Numbered from the stretch's first letter, positions 1 to 9,319 are shown. The stretch is 64,000 bases of DNA from TH5896 sp049578985 (GCA_049578985.1 JBAUMZ010000114.1:62001-126000); one strand, 5' to 3'. The notes: generated by a model not told the origin, from the letters alone. Translations and numbers: made by a program.

Positions 1-931
1 GACGCGCTGTATTAGCTTTCATTATTTTGGATATAATATCTGCTGAGCATGCGCAGTCTCTCGCAAGATTTGCCATAAACTCCATGTCAATGTGAGAACC
101 TTTCACGTGAGTCTGTTTTACTCCCATAGCTATCTTCGTAAGCTTACCAATAAAGCCAGCGATGACCACATGCTTCACCTTCTTGATTCGACATTGCTTC
201 ATCGCGTACCCCACAAAGTCCCCCATCTGTATGAGGGAATGCTCTGGGAGATTATCATTAAAAAAATTTTTTACAAGCTCCTCACTCCTACCGCCTGTTG
301 TCAACGCAACGGTGTCAACGCCCATGGCTACTGCTACATCTATACTTTGTCTGATCGATGCTGCGAATGACGCCGTCGAATAAGGGATAACTATGCCTGT
401 TGTTCCCAGTATCGATATTCCGCCCAATATGCCTAACCGTAGATTGTCGGTTTTTTGCGCAATGGTCTCCCCCATTGGTACCGATATCATTATTGTAATT
501 CCTTTAGTTTTGATCAGTTCCCCTACAGCCTCCAAAGCAGCCGTCTTGATCATCATGGATGGCACAGGATTTATCGCAGCTGCCCCTATTGGAAGTCCTA
601 GCCCCGGCTTTGTCACACGTCCGACACCTTTTCCTCCGTCTATTCTAATAGTACCAATGTCCTTATTTAGTGAAACAATAGATAGAATCTGTGCGCCGTG
701 GGTGGCATCGGGATCATCTCCCCCATCCTTTGTGACAGCGCAAATCACGGATCCGTTACCAACTTGAGTCCACTCAATTCGTATGACAATCTTTCCTCCC
801 TTTGGCAATGTAACTTCCACACAATCTACTCCTTCCCCCGATAGAAGTCGAATCAGAGCTGCTTTAGTTGCAGCCGCAGCTGAAGTGCCAGTAGTATATC
901 CTTTTCTAAGTGAAGATCTGTTGACCTTCAT
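1..931 (-). CDS. cbiD: CbiD, cobalt-precorrin-5B C1-methyltransferase (3' end outside window)
   Basis: The reverse strand is open from an ATG at 931 to the window edge, about 310 codons, so the C-terminus is cut off. The N-terminus reads LRKGYTTGTSAAAATKAAL, the hallmark of CbiD, and GGISILGTTGIV follows near residue 155-170, also typical of the family. CbiD transfers a methyl group from SAM to C1 of cobalt-precorrin-5B in anaerobic (cobalt-early) cobalamin synthesis. The start is fixed by the family N-terminus lying about ten residues in. Three further genes of the same pathway (cbiT, cbiL, cbiF) lie at the other end of the window, 60 kb away on the opposite strand, so the pathway is split here. 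Family identification is firm; the substrate follows from family knowledge. Confidence 0.93.
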   Translation of the reverse strand, partial: MKVNRSSLRKGYTTGTSAAAATKAALIRLLSGEGVDCVEVTLPKGGKIVIRIEWTQVGNGSVICAVTKDGGDDPDATHGAQILSIVSLNKDIGTIRIDGGKGVGRVTKPGLGLPIGAAAINPVPSMMIKTAALEAVGELIKTKGITIMISVPMGETIAQKTDNLRLGILGGISILGTTGIVIPYSTASFAASIRQSIDVAVAMGVDTVALTTGGRSEELVKNFFNDNLPEHSLIQMGDFVGYAMKQCRIKKVKHVVIAGFIGKLTKIAMGVKQTHVKGSHIDMEFMANLARDCACSADIISKIMKANTAR

Positions 932-1018
932 TTTACATCGAAACGGATGTTGTTTTCATCTTCCTTAATATGCTCGCAATCATTTGCTAAGATCACATTA
1001 TTGTTGAATATATGATGT

Positions 1019-1792
1019 TTAAACAATTACTTTACCACCGTCGATTATTATAGTATTGCCGGTAGCATATGAAAAGCTTTCACTCCCCAGGCATGCGGCT
1101 ACTTTGGCGACCTCCTCCGCCGAACCCCACCTCTTCATCGCCGGCTCAGTAGTTGCTCTCTTCCTTCCTCGCTGAGTCATAGAATAATAAGTGGCATCGG
1201 TTGCAATATTTCCTAGTGCAAGAGTGTACGCTCTGATTTTCTGGTTCCCGTATTCTATAGCAATGTGCTTGGTTACGGCAACAACGGCTGCCTTGGCAAT
1301 GGTATAAGGGGCACCTTCCCTATGACCTGACAACGCAGGCGTCGATGCAATATTAATTATTACGCCTGAATTGCCATGAGAGCGATTAGTTTTTCTTATC
1401 ATGCTCGGAAGGAATGCCCTTGTCATATGTATTGTACCCTTAAGATCGACTTCCATAATAGCGTCCAAAGCTTGATCGGTCATCTGATGATATCTCTTGT
1501 ACCAGATCGCATTCTCGAACTGATGCCCAGCACTATTTACTAGGATATCAATTCCCCCGTGATCCAATATCGCTCCTTTTACAACTGATCTTACCTCTCT
1601 GTCGTTAGTAACATCCAATGCAACAGCCTGAGTATTTCCTTTGATCTTTTCGGAGGCTCTGATAGCATCATTGATATTTCTAGAACATACTAGCACAGTC
1701 GCCCCTTGATTTTCGGCAAATTCTTTAGAAATTGCGAATCCGATACCACTAGAGGAACCAGTGACAAGAGCGACCTTGTTAACCAGGGCCAA
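1019..1792 (-). CDS. SDR-family NAD(P)-dependent oxidoreductase
   Basis: This 257 aa Rossmann-fold protein has the cofactor motif TGSSSGIG near residue 11, NSAGH (the NNAG equivalent) near residue 86, a catalytic Ser region around 150, and YTIAK (YxxxK) near residue 163. The length is that of classical short-chain dehydrogenases such as 3-oxoacyl-ACP reductase (FabG-like). Substrate cannot be read from the sequence. The start is TTG; no upstream in-frame ATG exists. It lies between cbiD and metK on the same strand but with gaps of 87 and 92 bp, so co-transcription is only possible. Confidence 0.88.
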   Translation of the reverse strand: MALVNKVALVTGSSSGIGFAISKEFAENQGATVLVCSRNINDAIRASEKIKGNTQAVALDVTNDREVRSVVKGAILDHGGIDILVNSAGHQFENAIWYKRYHQMTDQALDAIMEVDLKGTIHMTRAFLPSMIRKTNRSHGNSGVIINIASTPALSGHREGAPYTIAKAAVVAVTKHIAIEYGNQKIRAYTLALGNIATDATYYSMTQRGRKRATTEPAMKRWGSAEEVAKVAACLGSESFSYATGNTIIIDGGKVIV

Positions 1793-1884
1793 TTAAGTCT
1801 CACTAGAATCGTCAGTCAACCATATTACCCTTGACTTGCCAATTGAGTCAGGCTTTATTTCCAACATGGGCTATAACGTTCAAG

Positions 1885-3045
1885 TCAGCTATCCATACCT
1901 CCGCCTGCCAGATCTGATATCTTATCAGTCCTTTCCCATGTAAATTCAGGTTCATTCCTTCCAAAGTGTCCGTATGCAGCTGTCTTTTTATAGATGGGTC
2001 TTTTCAAATCTAGAATCCTTATAATATCTGCTGGTTTCATTTCAAATGAATTTTTGACGCGTCCCTCGATCAATTCGTCGTCGATTCTGGAGGTCCCAAA
2101 CGTATTAACCATCACAGACACGGGATCAGGCAAGCCTATTGCATATGCAAGTTGCACCTCGCATTTGTCTGCAAGATCAGCAGCTACTATGTTTTTAGCG
2201 ATATACCTAGCCATATAACATGCCGATCTATCAACTTTCGATGGATCCTTGCCTGAAAATGCTCCTCCACCATGTCTTCCTGCGCCACCATAAGTGTCTG
2301 CAATTACCTTCCTTCCTGTCAAACCAGTGTCAGCCTGAGGGCCACCAATAACAAATCTTCCAGTCGGGTTGACCAAGAATTTCGAAGTTGGGGTTATCCA
2401 ATCCGAACAGATTTCCTTTATTACCTTATCTACAATCTCCTCTCTCAACTGGCTCAAGCTTATGTCTGGGGCATGTTGGGTTGAAATTACGACGGTATCA
2501 ATCCTTACCGGCTTTGTACCCTCGTAAACTACTGAAACTTGGGATTTACCATCAGGTCTTATCCAACCTAGTTTTTTTTGCTTTCTGAGCCTAGACAGTT
2601 TCATTGAGAGTTTGTGAGCCATTGTGATAGGCAGCGGCATAAGTTCCGCAGTTTCATTGGTTGCATATCCAAACATTAAGCCTTGATCACCTGCTCCCTG
2701 TTCCCTATGCATATTTGGAGTGACACCCAAAGAAATATCAGGACTTTGTTCGTGAATAGATTCTATAACTGAACAAGATTCAGAATCAAACCCGTATTCA
2801 GGTCTATCGTATCCGATCTCACGTATCACCGTTCTTACTACCTTTTGTATGTCGACCCTGCGTCTTGATGTGACCTCTCCTGCGACAAAAACTATTCCAG
2901 TGGACGTTAACGACTCTACTGCTACTCTAGACTCTGAGTCACTTGCAAGAAACTCATCTAAGATAGAATCAGAAACCTGATCGCATATCTTATCAGGATG
3001 ACCTTCTGTTACGCTTTCTGAAGTGAATATATACCTTCTTACCAT
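1885..3045 (-). CDS. metK: S-adenosylmethionine synthetase, bacterial/eukaryotic type
   Basis: The 386 aa protein makes SAM from methionine and ATP. It has the GHPDK motif near residue 15, the signature GAGDQG near residue 117 and the phosphate-loop region GGGAFSGKDPSKVDRS near residue 260, all in the order seen in bacterial MetK; length is also that of bacterial MetK (about 385-400 aa). Most Euryarchaeota and Crenarchaeota instead carry the divergent archaeal MAT family, so this is the trans-domain form. The ATG start precedes the conserved FTSESVTEGHPDK segment by only a few residues. SAM from this enzyme would feed the cobalamin methyltransferases also encoded in the window. Confidence 0.95.
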   Translation of the reverse strand: MVRRYIFTSESVTEGHPDKICDQVSDSILDEFLASDSESRVAVESLTSTGIVFVAGEVTSRRRVDIQKVVRTVIREIGYDRPEYGFDSESCSVIESIHEQSPDISLGVTPNMHREQGAGDQGLMFGYATNETAELMPLPITMAHKLSMKLSRLRKQKKLGWIRPDGKSQVSVVYEGTKPVRIDTVVISTQHAPDISLSQLREEIVDKVIKEICSDWITPTSKFLVNPTGRFVIGGPQADTGLTGRKVIADTYGGAGRHGGGAFSGKDPSKVDRSACYMARYIAKNIVAADLADKCEVQLAYAIGLPDPVSVMVNTFGTSRIDDELIEGRVKNSFEMKPADIIRILDLKRPIYKKTAAYGHFGRNEPEFTWERTDKISDLAGGGMDS

Positions 3046-3081
3046 TACTCCCCATATACCTTAATTCTCACAAAAATAGTA

Positions 3082-3336
3082 TCAAAGATCTTTTTCCAGT
3101 CTTATAAATAGAACGTTATTTCCTCGAATCACTACCTTTCCGTAATTTGCTAACAGATCCTGTCGATTGAATTCTTCAGCATCAACTAATATCAAATTCA
3201 TATATGTATCAACATTGTTCATTCGCCCTCGATATTCTATTTCACTTTTTAATCGTACTGCCACTCGTCTATTCACTGAACGCTGCAATATCGTTAACGG
3301 TCTTTTAGATTGCTGTGATGAAGCGGGGGACGACAA
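3082..3336 (-). CDS. LSm (Sm-like) RNA-binding protein
   Basis: This 84 aa protein fits archaeal Sm/LSm proteins: Sm1 motif around VAVRLKSEIEYRGRMNNVDTYMN (residues 24-47, with the conserved D and N) and Sm2 motif GKVVIRGNNVLFIR (residues 65-78, the RGxxV/I element). LSm proteins form rings that bind U-rich RNA. The only in-frame initiator is a TTG at 3336, because a stop lies four codons upstream. It is followed 36 bp later by metK on the same strand. Confidence 0.85.
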   Translation of the reverse strand: MSSPASSQQSKRPLTILQRSVNRRVAVRLKSEIEYRGRMNNVDTYMNLILVDAEEFNRQDLLANYGKVVIRGNNVLFIRLEKDL

Positions 3337-3481
3337 TTCAATTAATCACTTTGGAAGTGAAAGCATACGGGCTACAATAAAAAGGTTCCCTTGTTGGCCA
3401 TTCATTGAATACTACCCCACAATTCTAGTTCTGATCAAGACAAAAGTTCTCATATATGTCAAGTAACAGACTAACATTGAA

Positions 3482-3823
3482 ATGAATCGGTATCAAGACA
3501 TGTTAGAGAAAATCTTTGATGAACAAAAGAAGTTAGTGGAATATTTGGGAGTAGAGAGGTACCCAAAAAAGACTGAGGAGAGGGTTTCGGCTCTAATGAC
3601 GGCAATCATACACGAGGCCGTCGAGCTACAGGACCAAACTAGCTGGAAATGGTGGAAAAGACCTTCTGGTTTTCAAATCGAGATAGCTCAAACCGAATTG
3701 ATCGATATACTGCATTTTGTAATCCAAGTCGCTCTGGAGCTGGAGATGACTCCACAAAAGGTGTTGGAGGTGTATATGAATAAGAATTACATAAATCGAG
3801 AACGAAAGAGGTCAGGGTACTGA
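3482..3823 (+). CDS. dUTPase-like / MazG-superfamily all-alpha NTP pyrophosphatase
   Basis: This 113 aa all-helical protein contains a metal-binding pattern EAVELQDQTSWKWWK (residues 45-59), followed by ELIDILHFVIQVALELEM (residues 71-88). The ExxE ... ExxD arrangement plus the WKWWK motif matches the dimeric dUTPase (dUTPase_2) branch of the all-alpha NTP pyrophosphatases. Hydrolysis of dUTP is the likeliest role but other nucleotide substrates occur in the superfamily. It is divergent from the LSm gene, with 145 bp between starts. Confidence 0.75.
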   Translation: MNRYQDMLEKIFDEQKKLVEYLGVERYPKKTEERVSALMTAIIHEAVELQDQTSWKWWKRPSGFQIEIAQTELIDILHFVIQVALELEMTPQKVLEVYMNKNYINRERKRSGY

Positions 3824-4025
3824 TTGAATACTACGATTCTTATGTTTGATAGACAGAACTATTCAACTAATTTATTGCATTGTTCCGGGTAAAATTGTAT
3901 TCTTCCCTTATCGTAAGCCTGATCGATGTAACAGAAAAGGCTGGTTAGGGAATTGTGAGTCACATTTTTACCTTATTTGTCTGGGTGCCCCTTTTATTTA
4001 CGGTGTGATTTGAGTATCGTAACTC

Positions 4026-4289
4026 ATGTACACTGGTCTAGATTTGGTTGCGGATATACTCTCCTTTTCGGACAGAACTGGAAGATTGAAGATTCAGAAG
4101 ATAGAGAAAATGCTTGATAAGTACAGTTCACAAATTCCGAATTGTTTAGATGAATTAGTGCATAACGACCTTATCTCGTTCAACCCACACTTTTTAGAAA
4201 TTACAGTGACCATCAAAGGTACTGAATTTCTAAATTTGTACAATGATCTTAAAGAACTGGTATGCCTAGATAACAACTTGGATCTGTGA
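4026..4289 (+). CDS. small winged-helix-like protein
   Basis: An 87 aa protein whose pattern (ILSFSDRTGRLKIQKIEKML at the N-terminus, then a helix LDELVHNDLI and a strand pair ending FLEITVTIKGTEFL) matches the compact winged HTH proteins abundant in Thaumarchaeota: helix, helix, recognition helix, wing, C-terminal helix. A DNA-binding regulatory role is inferred from the fold only. The ATG lies 27 bp after an AT-rich stretch, consistent with leaderless transcription. Confidence 0.6.
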   Translation: MYTGLDLVADILSFSDRTGRLKIQKIEKMLDKYSSQIPNCLDELVHNDLISFNPHFLEITVTIKGTEFLNLYNDLKELVCLDNNLDL

Positions 4290-4395
4290 CGACTACATGT
4301 CTATCCTAACATCCATACCTGTGCTAACATCCATGTCAGTGCGATCAATATCTTGGGAGCGAAAAAGTGTTAGGAGTGAACACAAAGCCAAAAAG

Positions 4396-5133
4396 CTACA
4401 AATCCCTCCAAACCGCACGCGCCTTAGCTAAAGCTAAGAAGCATACCAAATACGCAGACTGAACTGCGAGCCCCAAATATATTGACCAAGTTTCTGGTGT
4501 GGCAAGCCCCATGCTATCCTGTATCATCAAAGATGCGTGAGTTGTCGGGACTGTGTAAGCTAGGTACTGGAGATTCAAAGGAAGCCGTTCGATAGAATAG
4601 TAGACCGGGGGAATCACAGCAAGTATGACGTTTACAAAAGAAATGATCTGAGTTGCATTTCGCGTATGTAGCATGTGAGAAGATAAGAAAAAACCCATTG
4701 CAGACATTGCACCCCAAGTCAAGAGTATACTACAAAGCAGCAGCGGTAGCGTCGATAGAGTGTCTCCGAACAATACGGCTAAGGCAGTAAGCGCTATCAG
4801 AGCAGGGAGACCAAATAATAGTTCGGATAATGCGAGACCTGTCATATATGTGAGAGATGACACCGGTGACGCAACGAAAACATCTTGAATCTTGTATTCA
4901 GTTTTGTAGAATGAGATGTCTTGTCCAAGTGCCAAGCCATAGCCGACAGTTGCCATGACAAGACTACCAGCGATTGCTAGATCTGTGTACTCACCATTGC
5001 TGACTACAAAAAGGACAAATAAAATTGAGAAAGGACTTAATGCTGAAAACAACATCGACAGCGGGTTTCTCCTTAGCCATAATATTCCTGTCATATAGGC
5101 TATGATGACGATCTGTCTAAATGCTATGCTCAA
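4396..5133 (-). CDS. ABC-2 type transporter permease (no ATPase gene adjacent)
   Basis: This 245 aa protein has about six hydrophobic segments and the general pattern of ABC-2 permeases (LWLRRNPLSMLFSALSPFSI at the N-terminus; APxxxxTYMTGLALSELLFG-like central segment). Such permeases need a partner ATPase, but no ATP-binding cassette gene lies on either side: 5134-5662 has no convincing gene and downstream is the wHTH gene. It either pairs with a distant ATPase or has lost its partner. The start is TTG. Confidence 0.75.
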   Translation of the reverse strand: MSIAFRQIVIIAYMTGILWLRRNPLSMLFSALSPFSILFVLFVVSNGEYTDLAIAGSLVMATVGYGLALGQDISFYKTEYKIQDVFVASPVSSLTYMTGLALSELLFGLPALIALTALAVLFGDTLSTLPLLLCSILLTWGAMSAMGFFLSSHMLHTRNATQIISFVNVILAVIPPVYYSIERLPLNLQYLAYTVPTTHASLMIQDSMGLATPETWSIYLGLAVQSAYLVCFLALAKARAVWRDL

Positions 5134-5662
5134 ATACGTTCATCTTTATGATATTCTATTGTATTTATTTCAAGTGTCACTAGATAGTTGCCTCGACTGC
5201 AAAAATAGGAATATTGAAATTGGATCGAGAAGCTTTATTCGTAGTAGATGACGGACTAGGTTTGAATTTCTTGTCATGTAGAAACAAGATCTATTTGACG
5301 GGTTATTGTTTGTGGTAGTAAATACATTGGAATTGTATGATGGATATTTTGAGCAAGCTAGGTTCAAATTCGGAAGGTCAAGCAAGCTAGACAAAAATTA
5401 CACGAGTTCGGGCGAACCAGATACCCTTCAAATTCGGTCATAGGCTCATGAAATAAGATATACCATAGCTTCGAATCAATAAAAAATTAAGTAGACTCGC
5501 GCTGGTGCGGTTAAAGATAATAAAAGGGTTGTGGATTTGTATTCTGCTGAACCATTAACCTACGGACTCTCTGTTGATAAGATAACTGCTACCGGGCCAA
5601 ACATGTCTGCATAGATTGCCAGTATTTTTATAACAGATTGGAGTAGCCTATAGAACATTTAG
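5134..5662. other. intergenic region, no gene seen
   Basis: A 530 bp stretch between the permease and the secreted protein. The open frames are short and have unnatural composition (Asn/Ser/Leu-rich), so I call none. A TATA-like segment (tttttataac, about 5625-5634) sits about 30 bp before the secreted-protein start and probably promotes it. Confidence 0.5.
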
Positions 5663-5665
5663 TTG

Positions 5666-6253
5666 ATGCGCAGCAGTTTAATAACGCTAATCATACTCCT
5701 CATCTGTCCTATAGCACTATTTTATACAGATGTTTATTCGCAAGAGCAGGTGGAAACATTGCCACAAAATGTTAGCCACTCAAATCTAACAGTTTCTACA
5801 TTTGAAAATACAACTGAAACTAGGATCAATGGAACTGTAAGCACTACTGATCCTGTTACAGTAAGTGCACTCACATCAGTAGCAATGAATAAGGTCATCC
5901 TCAATCTTACCCAGAATGTTCTAAGTGAAACTGCACGCACATTAGAATTGAAAGAATTTGTTCTCCGCGTTTCAGCTCAAGAATCCGATGATACAACCAT
6001 AAACCTTAATTTTTCTGCGTTAGACTCGGGAACATCTTCTGAGCTTGCAGGAGTCAACATCAATGGTTGGATAGCAAATGGAAGTGGTATTTCTACATAT
6101 TTTTTCAGTGGCATAACCAATAGTAATGGGAAATCTGCATTTACCCTACATACTGAACCAGACGAGCTGTATAACACGACTCTTACGGTCGAAGCATTTC
6201 TGAGAGGTTATTCCTCTCAAAAACAATCTGCGGCATTTGCGTTAGGTGGTTAG
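5666..6253 (+). CDS. secreted protein of unknown function
   Basis: A 195 aa protein with an N-terminal signal peptide: MRSSLITLIILLICPIALFY then a probable cleavage near YSQEQ. The mature part is Ser/Thr/Asn-rich with many N-x-S/T sequons (NVSHSNLT, NTTETRINGT, NLTQN, NFS, NGS, NTT), so it is probably glycosylated outside the cell. The C-terminal half, with alternating beta-like segments (LAGVNINGWIANGSG ... TNSNGKSAFTLHT), suggests an Ig-like or carboxypeptidase-regulatory-like domain. A TTG immediately precedes the ATG; I chose the ATG. I do not recognise the family. Confidence 0.7.
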   Translation: MRSSLITLIILLICPIALFYTDVYSQEQVETLPQNVSHSNLTVSTFENTTETRINGTVSTTDPVTVSALTSVAMNKVILNLTQNVLSETARTLELKEFVLRVSAQESDDTTINLNFSALDSGTSSELAGVNINGWIANGSGISTYFFSGITNSNGKSAFTLHTEPDELYNTTLTVEAFLRGYSSQKQSAAFALGG

Positions 6254-6454
6254 CAACTATAGATTTTGCCGACGAGAGGGCAGAAAACATTACAATTAAT
6301 ATAATCTTCTGGATGTCAAGAGGATTTTTGATGTATTTACCTATTGCTACAGCGACTCCTGCACATGTATGAAAAAATTCATTTAGGTTGCTTGATGCAT
6401 GATCGGGCATTAAAGAGACTATAATATATACTCAATAAATACCAAGTAACCGCA

Positions 6455-6586
6455 TTGTCCACACACGCGTACGGTGACACTTTAAAGTCATTCCAGACTG
6501 CTGCTGGAAGCCTGGGTGACGCTTACATGAGGAAACATCACTTAAAGAACAATGTCCTTTTCAGCAGATGCAAAAAAGGAAAATGA
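6455..6586 (+). CDS. possible small leaderless gene, 43 aa
   Basis: A TTG-initiated frame of 43 codons encodes MSTHAYGDTLKSFQTAAGSL followed by a basic C-terminus ending RCKKGK. A clear TATA-like box (ttataatatata, near 6419-6430) lies about 27 bp upstream of the TTG, the spacing expected for leaderless archaeal mRNAs. Codon content looks natural but I know no homologue. It fills part of a 450 bp gap between two convergent genes. Confidence 0.4.
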   Translation: MSTHAYGDTLKSFQTAAGSLGDAYMRKHHLKNNVLFSRCKKGK

Positions 6587-6701
6587 ACTATAATATATAT
6601 TGACCTTAACTTTTTTAATGTTTACATTGAACTATGTCCGCGATCGCTTTCTGCCATATTCTAATATGTTTTGCATGAATGGAACATATAGAGTTCCGTT
6701 A

Positions 6702-8618
6702 TCACATCCTATTCAATGGGTCAATCCCGAGACAGTTTAACGCAAGTCTCATTACGATGTTGAAGGCCTTTACTAACAGAAGCCTAGCAGAAACTAGAAA
6801 TTTATTAGCCTCTTTCAGAATAGGAACCTGCTCATAAAATAGATTAAACGCTACGGCGAGTTTATGGGCATACCTTGCTATGAGCTTTGGATTCATCTGC
6901 GATGAACATTGCTCGATAATTAGGTCCATTTTTGACAATTCTCGAATCAAATTCAACTCCTTATCATGTAAGAGATTAGCAAAGCTGATACTTTGGTGCA
7001 ATAATTCTCCCTTCTCGAGCAACCTTTGAGATCTCGCGAATGCATATTGTAAATATGGCCCACTGTCACCATCCAAGCTCAATGATTCCTCTAGATCGAA
7101 CACTATAGGCCGTTCCAAATCCTGTTTAATCAAGTTATACCTGATTGCAGCCCTGCCTAGACTTTCAGAAATACTAGATAGTTCTGAGTCAGTCATATTT
7201 GGATGCCTACTCCGAACTTCTTCCTTTGCCTTCTTGTAGAGTATTTCCATAACTTGGTCGGCGCCAACGTAAATTCCTTTCCTTCCTGACATATGAGTAG
7301 ACGTATTCCCAATGTCGATACCTAATGATTTCGCGGTCCGAGAACTGAGGGAAACTGGTTCGTAGCTCAGATGCATATAACGCACTACGTCATACTTGGC
7401 TATGGCTGAAAGAGTACTAGAAATGATGGTTTGCAACCTCGATTGTCTGGAGTCTATTAAGTTAATTACGATCTCTGCACCCCCAAACTGCTGTTTTGGG
7501 GGAGAACCGACCGACGTATCAAGAGTATCTGCCCAGAGAATTGAAGTATCCCACTGCTGTGAAAATGCGTAATAAAGGAAAGGATCTGAAAAGAGGCCCA
7601 GCTTCCATGCTGCGTATGGCATATCCTTAGCCATATACGTCAGGGTACCGTCGCTTCTGATCAATACCTTATCTTCGTCGCCGTCAGAACCTCTGATCAC
7701 CCAGCAACCTTTATTTTTTCCTTCAGTTTCGTAGGCTGCTCTGCCTTTATTTTTCAAGAGCTCGAACATCTTCTCCCACAGCTTGGAAGCCACAATATCT
7801 GATTCGAAATTTAGTAGGTCGTACCTTACTCTTAGATTCCAGCATGTCTTCAGTTGATCCTTCAATACCCTTAGGCTGATATCCTTCGCGAACCTTGATA
7901 GATCAGAGTTACCTTCTTCAATGCTTTTTAAGACTGATTTCCGCTTCTGTTGGAGATCTGGGTTCTTGACGTACAAATCATTGATTTTCACATAAACTTC
8001 ATTCCCACAATATTGGTCGAATTTTGTAGTACGATCGGGTGGATCAATCGGAAATCCCGCATAGACGAATCCAACAACTATGTCGGCTACCTGAAGACCT
8101 GAATCGTCTACATAGTAGAACACACTTGTATCATAATTAACAGCTGAAAGGATCCTGAACAGAACATCTCCAATAATCATGTTTCTCAAATGTCCTACAT
8201 GTAATGGTTTGTTAGGGTTTACACTCGTATGCTCAATAATGACCCTTCTCCCTCTTCCGAAGTCAAATTTTCCGTAACTTTCATCCAAGATCCCACCGAT
8301 TACTGCTTTCGGATACGCATCCCAATCTGCCCTGAAATTTATATGTCCGGAAGGATGCGCCTCAATTGTCTTCAACAATGACCCTTCTGATCTTTGATTA
8401 TTTAGTTGGATTAAAAGAGAATCTACTAAATCCTTTGCTACGAGATACGGGTTACTATGAAATCGTTGAGCAAGCTGAAATGCGATATTGCTGGTAAGCT
8501 CTCCAAATTCAGTGTTTTGAGGCTCAGTAAGTGTATAATTTAGGCCATCAATTTTTCTATCTAGCAATAATTTATCTACAAATAGTATCGCTTCCTTTCT
8601 GAGATTTCTTAAGCTCAT
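6702..8618 (-). CDS. argS: arginyl-tRNA synthetase
   Basis: This 638 aa class I aminoacyl-tRNA synthetase has the HIGH-box variant LHVGHLRN (residues 138-145, preceded by SVNPNKP), a KMSKS-equivalent region (HMSGRKGIYV, near residue 440) and the ArgRS C-terminal anticodon-binding domain (GPYLQYAFARSQRL, near residue 545). The N-terminal roughly 100 residues correspond to the Add1 domain that contacts the tRNA D-loop. The start ATG overlaps the stop of the phosphoglycolate phosphatase gene by 4 bp (ATGA), so the two are co-transcribed. A tRNA-Arg gene, one substrate, lies 2 kb away. Confidence 0.96.
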   Translation of the reverse strand: MSLRNLRKEAILFVDKLLLDRKIDGLNYTLTEPQNTEFGELTSNIAFQLAQRFHSNPYLVAKDLVDSLLIQLNNQRSEGSLLKTIEAHPSGHINFRADWDAYPKAVIGGILDESYGKFDFGRGRRVIIEHTSVNPNKPLHVGHLRNMIIGDVLFRILSAVNYDTSVFYYVDDSGLQVADIVVGFVYAGFPIDPPDRTTKFDQYCGNEVYVKINDLYVKNPDLQQKRKSVLKSIEEGNSDLSRFAKDISLRVLKDQLKTCWNLRVRYDLLNFESDIVASKLWEKMFELLKNKGRAAYETEGKNKGCWVIRGSDGDEDKVLIRSDGTLTYMAKDMPYAAWKLGLFSDPFLYYAFSQQWDTSILWADTLDTSVGSPPKQQFGGAEIVINLIDSRQSRLQTIISSTLSAIAKYDVVRYMHLSYEPVSLSSRTAKSLGIDIGNTSTHMSGRKGIYVGADQVMEILYKKAKEEVRSRHPNMTDSELSSISESLGRAAIRYNLIKQDLERPIVFDLEESLSLDGDSGPYLQYAFARSQRLLEKGELLHQSISFANLLHDKELNLIRELSKMDLIIEQCSSQMNPKLIARYAHKLAVAFNLFYEQVPILKEANKFLVSARLLLVKAFNIVMRLALNCLGIDPLNRM

Positions 8619-9319
8619 GACTTTATTTCAAAAAAATTTTGAGATAGAAGCTGAATCGCTTGTACTAATCCTTCACCGTGCTTAGCCGACATGATTTGGG
8701 TTGCATTCCGTTTCACGCTTTCTTCAGCATTTCCTAAGCAGATGCTATAACCACACGATCTGAAAAGGGGGATATCAGTTTCGCTGTCTCCAATTGCTAC
8801 ACTATCCTTCGCTTCAAGCCCTAGGATTCTTAATGCTGCAGAATGCCCTGCAGATTTGTTTACCCCAATCTGGTTAATATGGTAGGCATATTTACTATCA
8901 CTAAGATACAAGGGAAGTTTATGCTCATCGAGAATCTGTTGAGCACGATCAATGTCAAAATTTCTGCATAATACAACTTCTGACATTCGCCCAAAAACTG
9001 GCTTATTCTTGACACCTTCCATATGATCCTTCAGTACATTATAACCCTCCATACAAATTTTCTTATCTCCCAAGACCAAATGTTCCTCTGGACTCGTGGT
9101 GATTACTCCACCATTCTCGGAAACGGCAACCTTCGTTGTTCCTGCAAAGACTGCCAAAGTATAAGCTTCAAATGATGATCTCCCTGTAACAAAGATTACT
9201 TTAAAACCCATTCTTTCGAGAATCCGGAGCTCAAGGACGGCTGGGAGGTGAAGCATACCTCCACCATTCTCAGTGATAGTCCCGTCAATATCAACTGCAA
9301 AGGAGGTAATCTGCCGCAA
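8615..9319 (-). CDS. phosphoglycolate phosphatase, archaeal HAD type
   Basis: This 234 aa HAD-IIB phosphatase has motif I VDIDGTITENGG (residues 9-20; nucleophile Asp then general acid Asp), motif II TGRS (about 45), motif III Lys within GVNKSAGH (about 153) and motif IV GDSETDIPLF (about 178-187). It fits the archaeal phosphoglycolate phosphatase family (TA0175-like), which clears 2-phosphoglycolate. The initiator is a TTG; no upstream in-frame ATG is available. It is the first gene of a two-gene operon with argS. Confidence 0.85.
   Translation of the reverse strand: MRQITSFAVDIDGTITENGGGMLHLPAVLELRILERMGFKVIFVTGRSSFEAYTLAVFAGTTKVAVSENGGVITTSPEEHLVLGDKKICMEGYNVLKDHMEGVKNKPVFGRMSEVVLCRNFDIDRAQQILDEHKLPLYLSDSKYAYHINQIGVNKSAGHSAALRILGLEAKDSVAIGDSETDIPLFRSCGYSICLGNAEESVKRNATQIMSAKHGEGLVQAIQLLSQNFFEIKS

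Noticed and set aside
92..968. Several plus-strand open frames over the first kilobase
   Set aside because: They are antisense shadows of cbiD on the minus strand, whose conserved motifs are clear.
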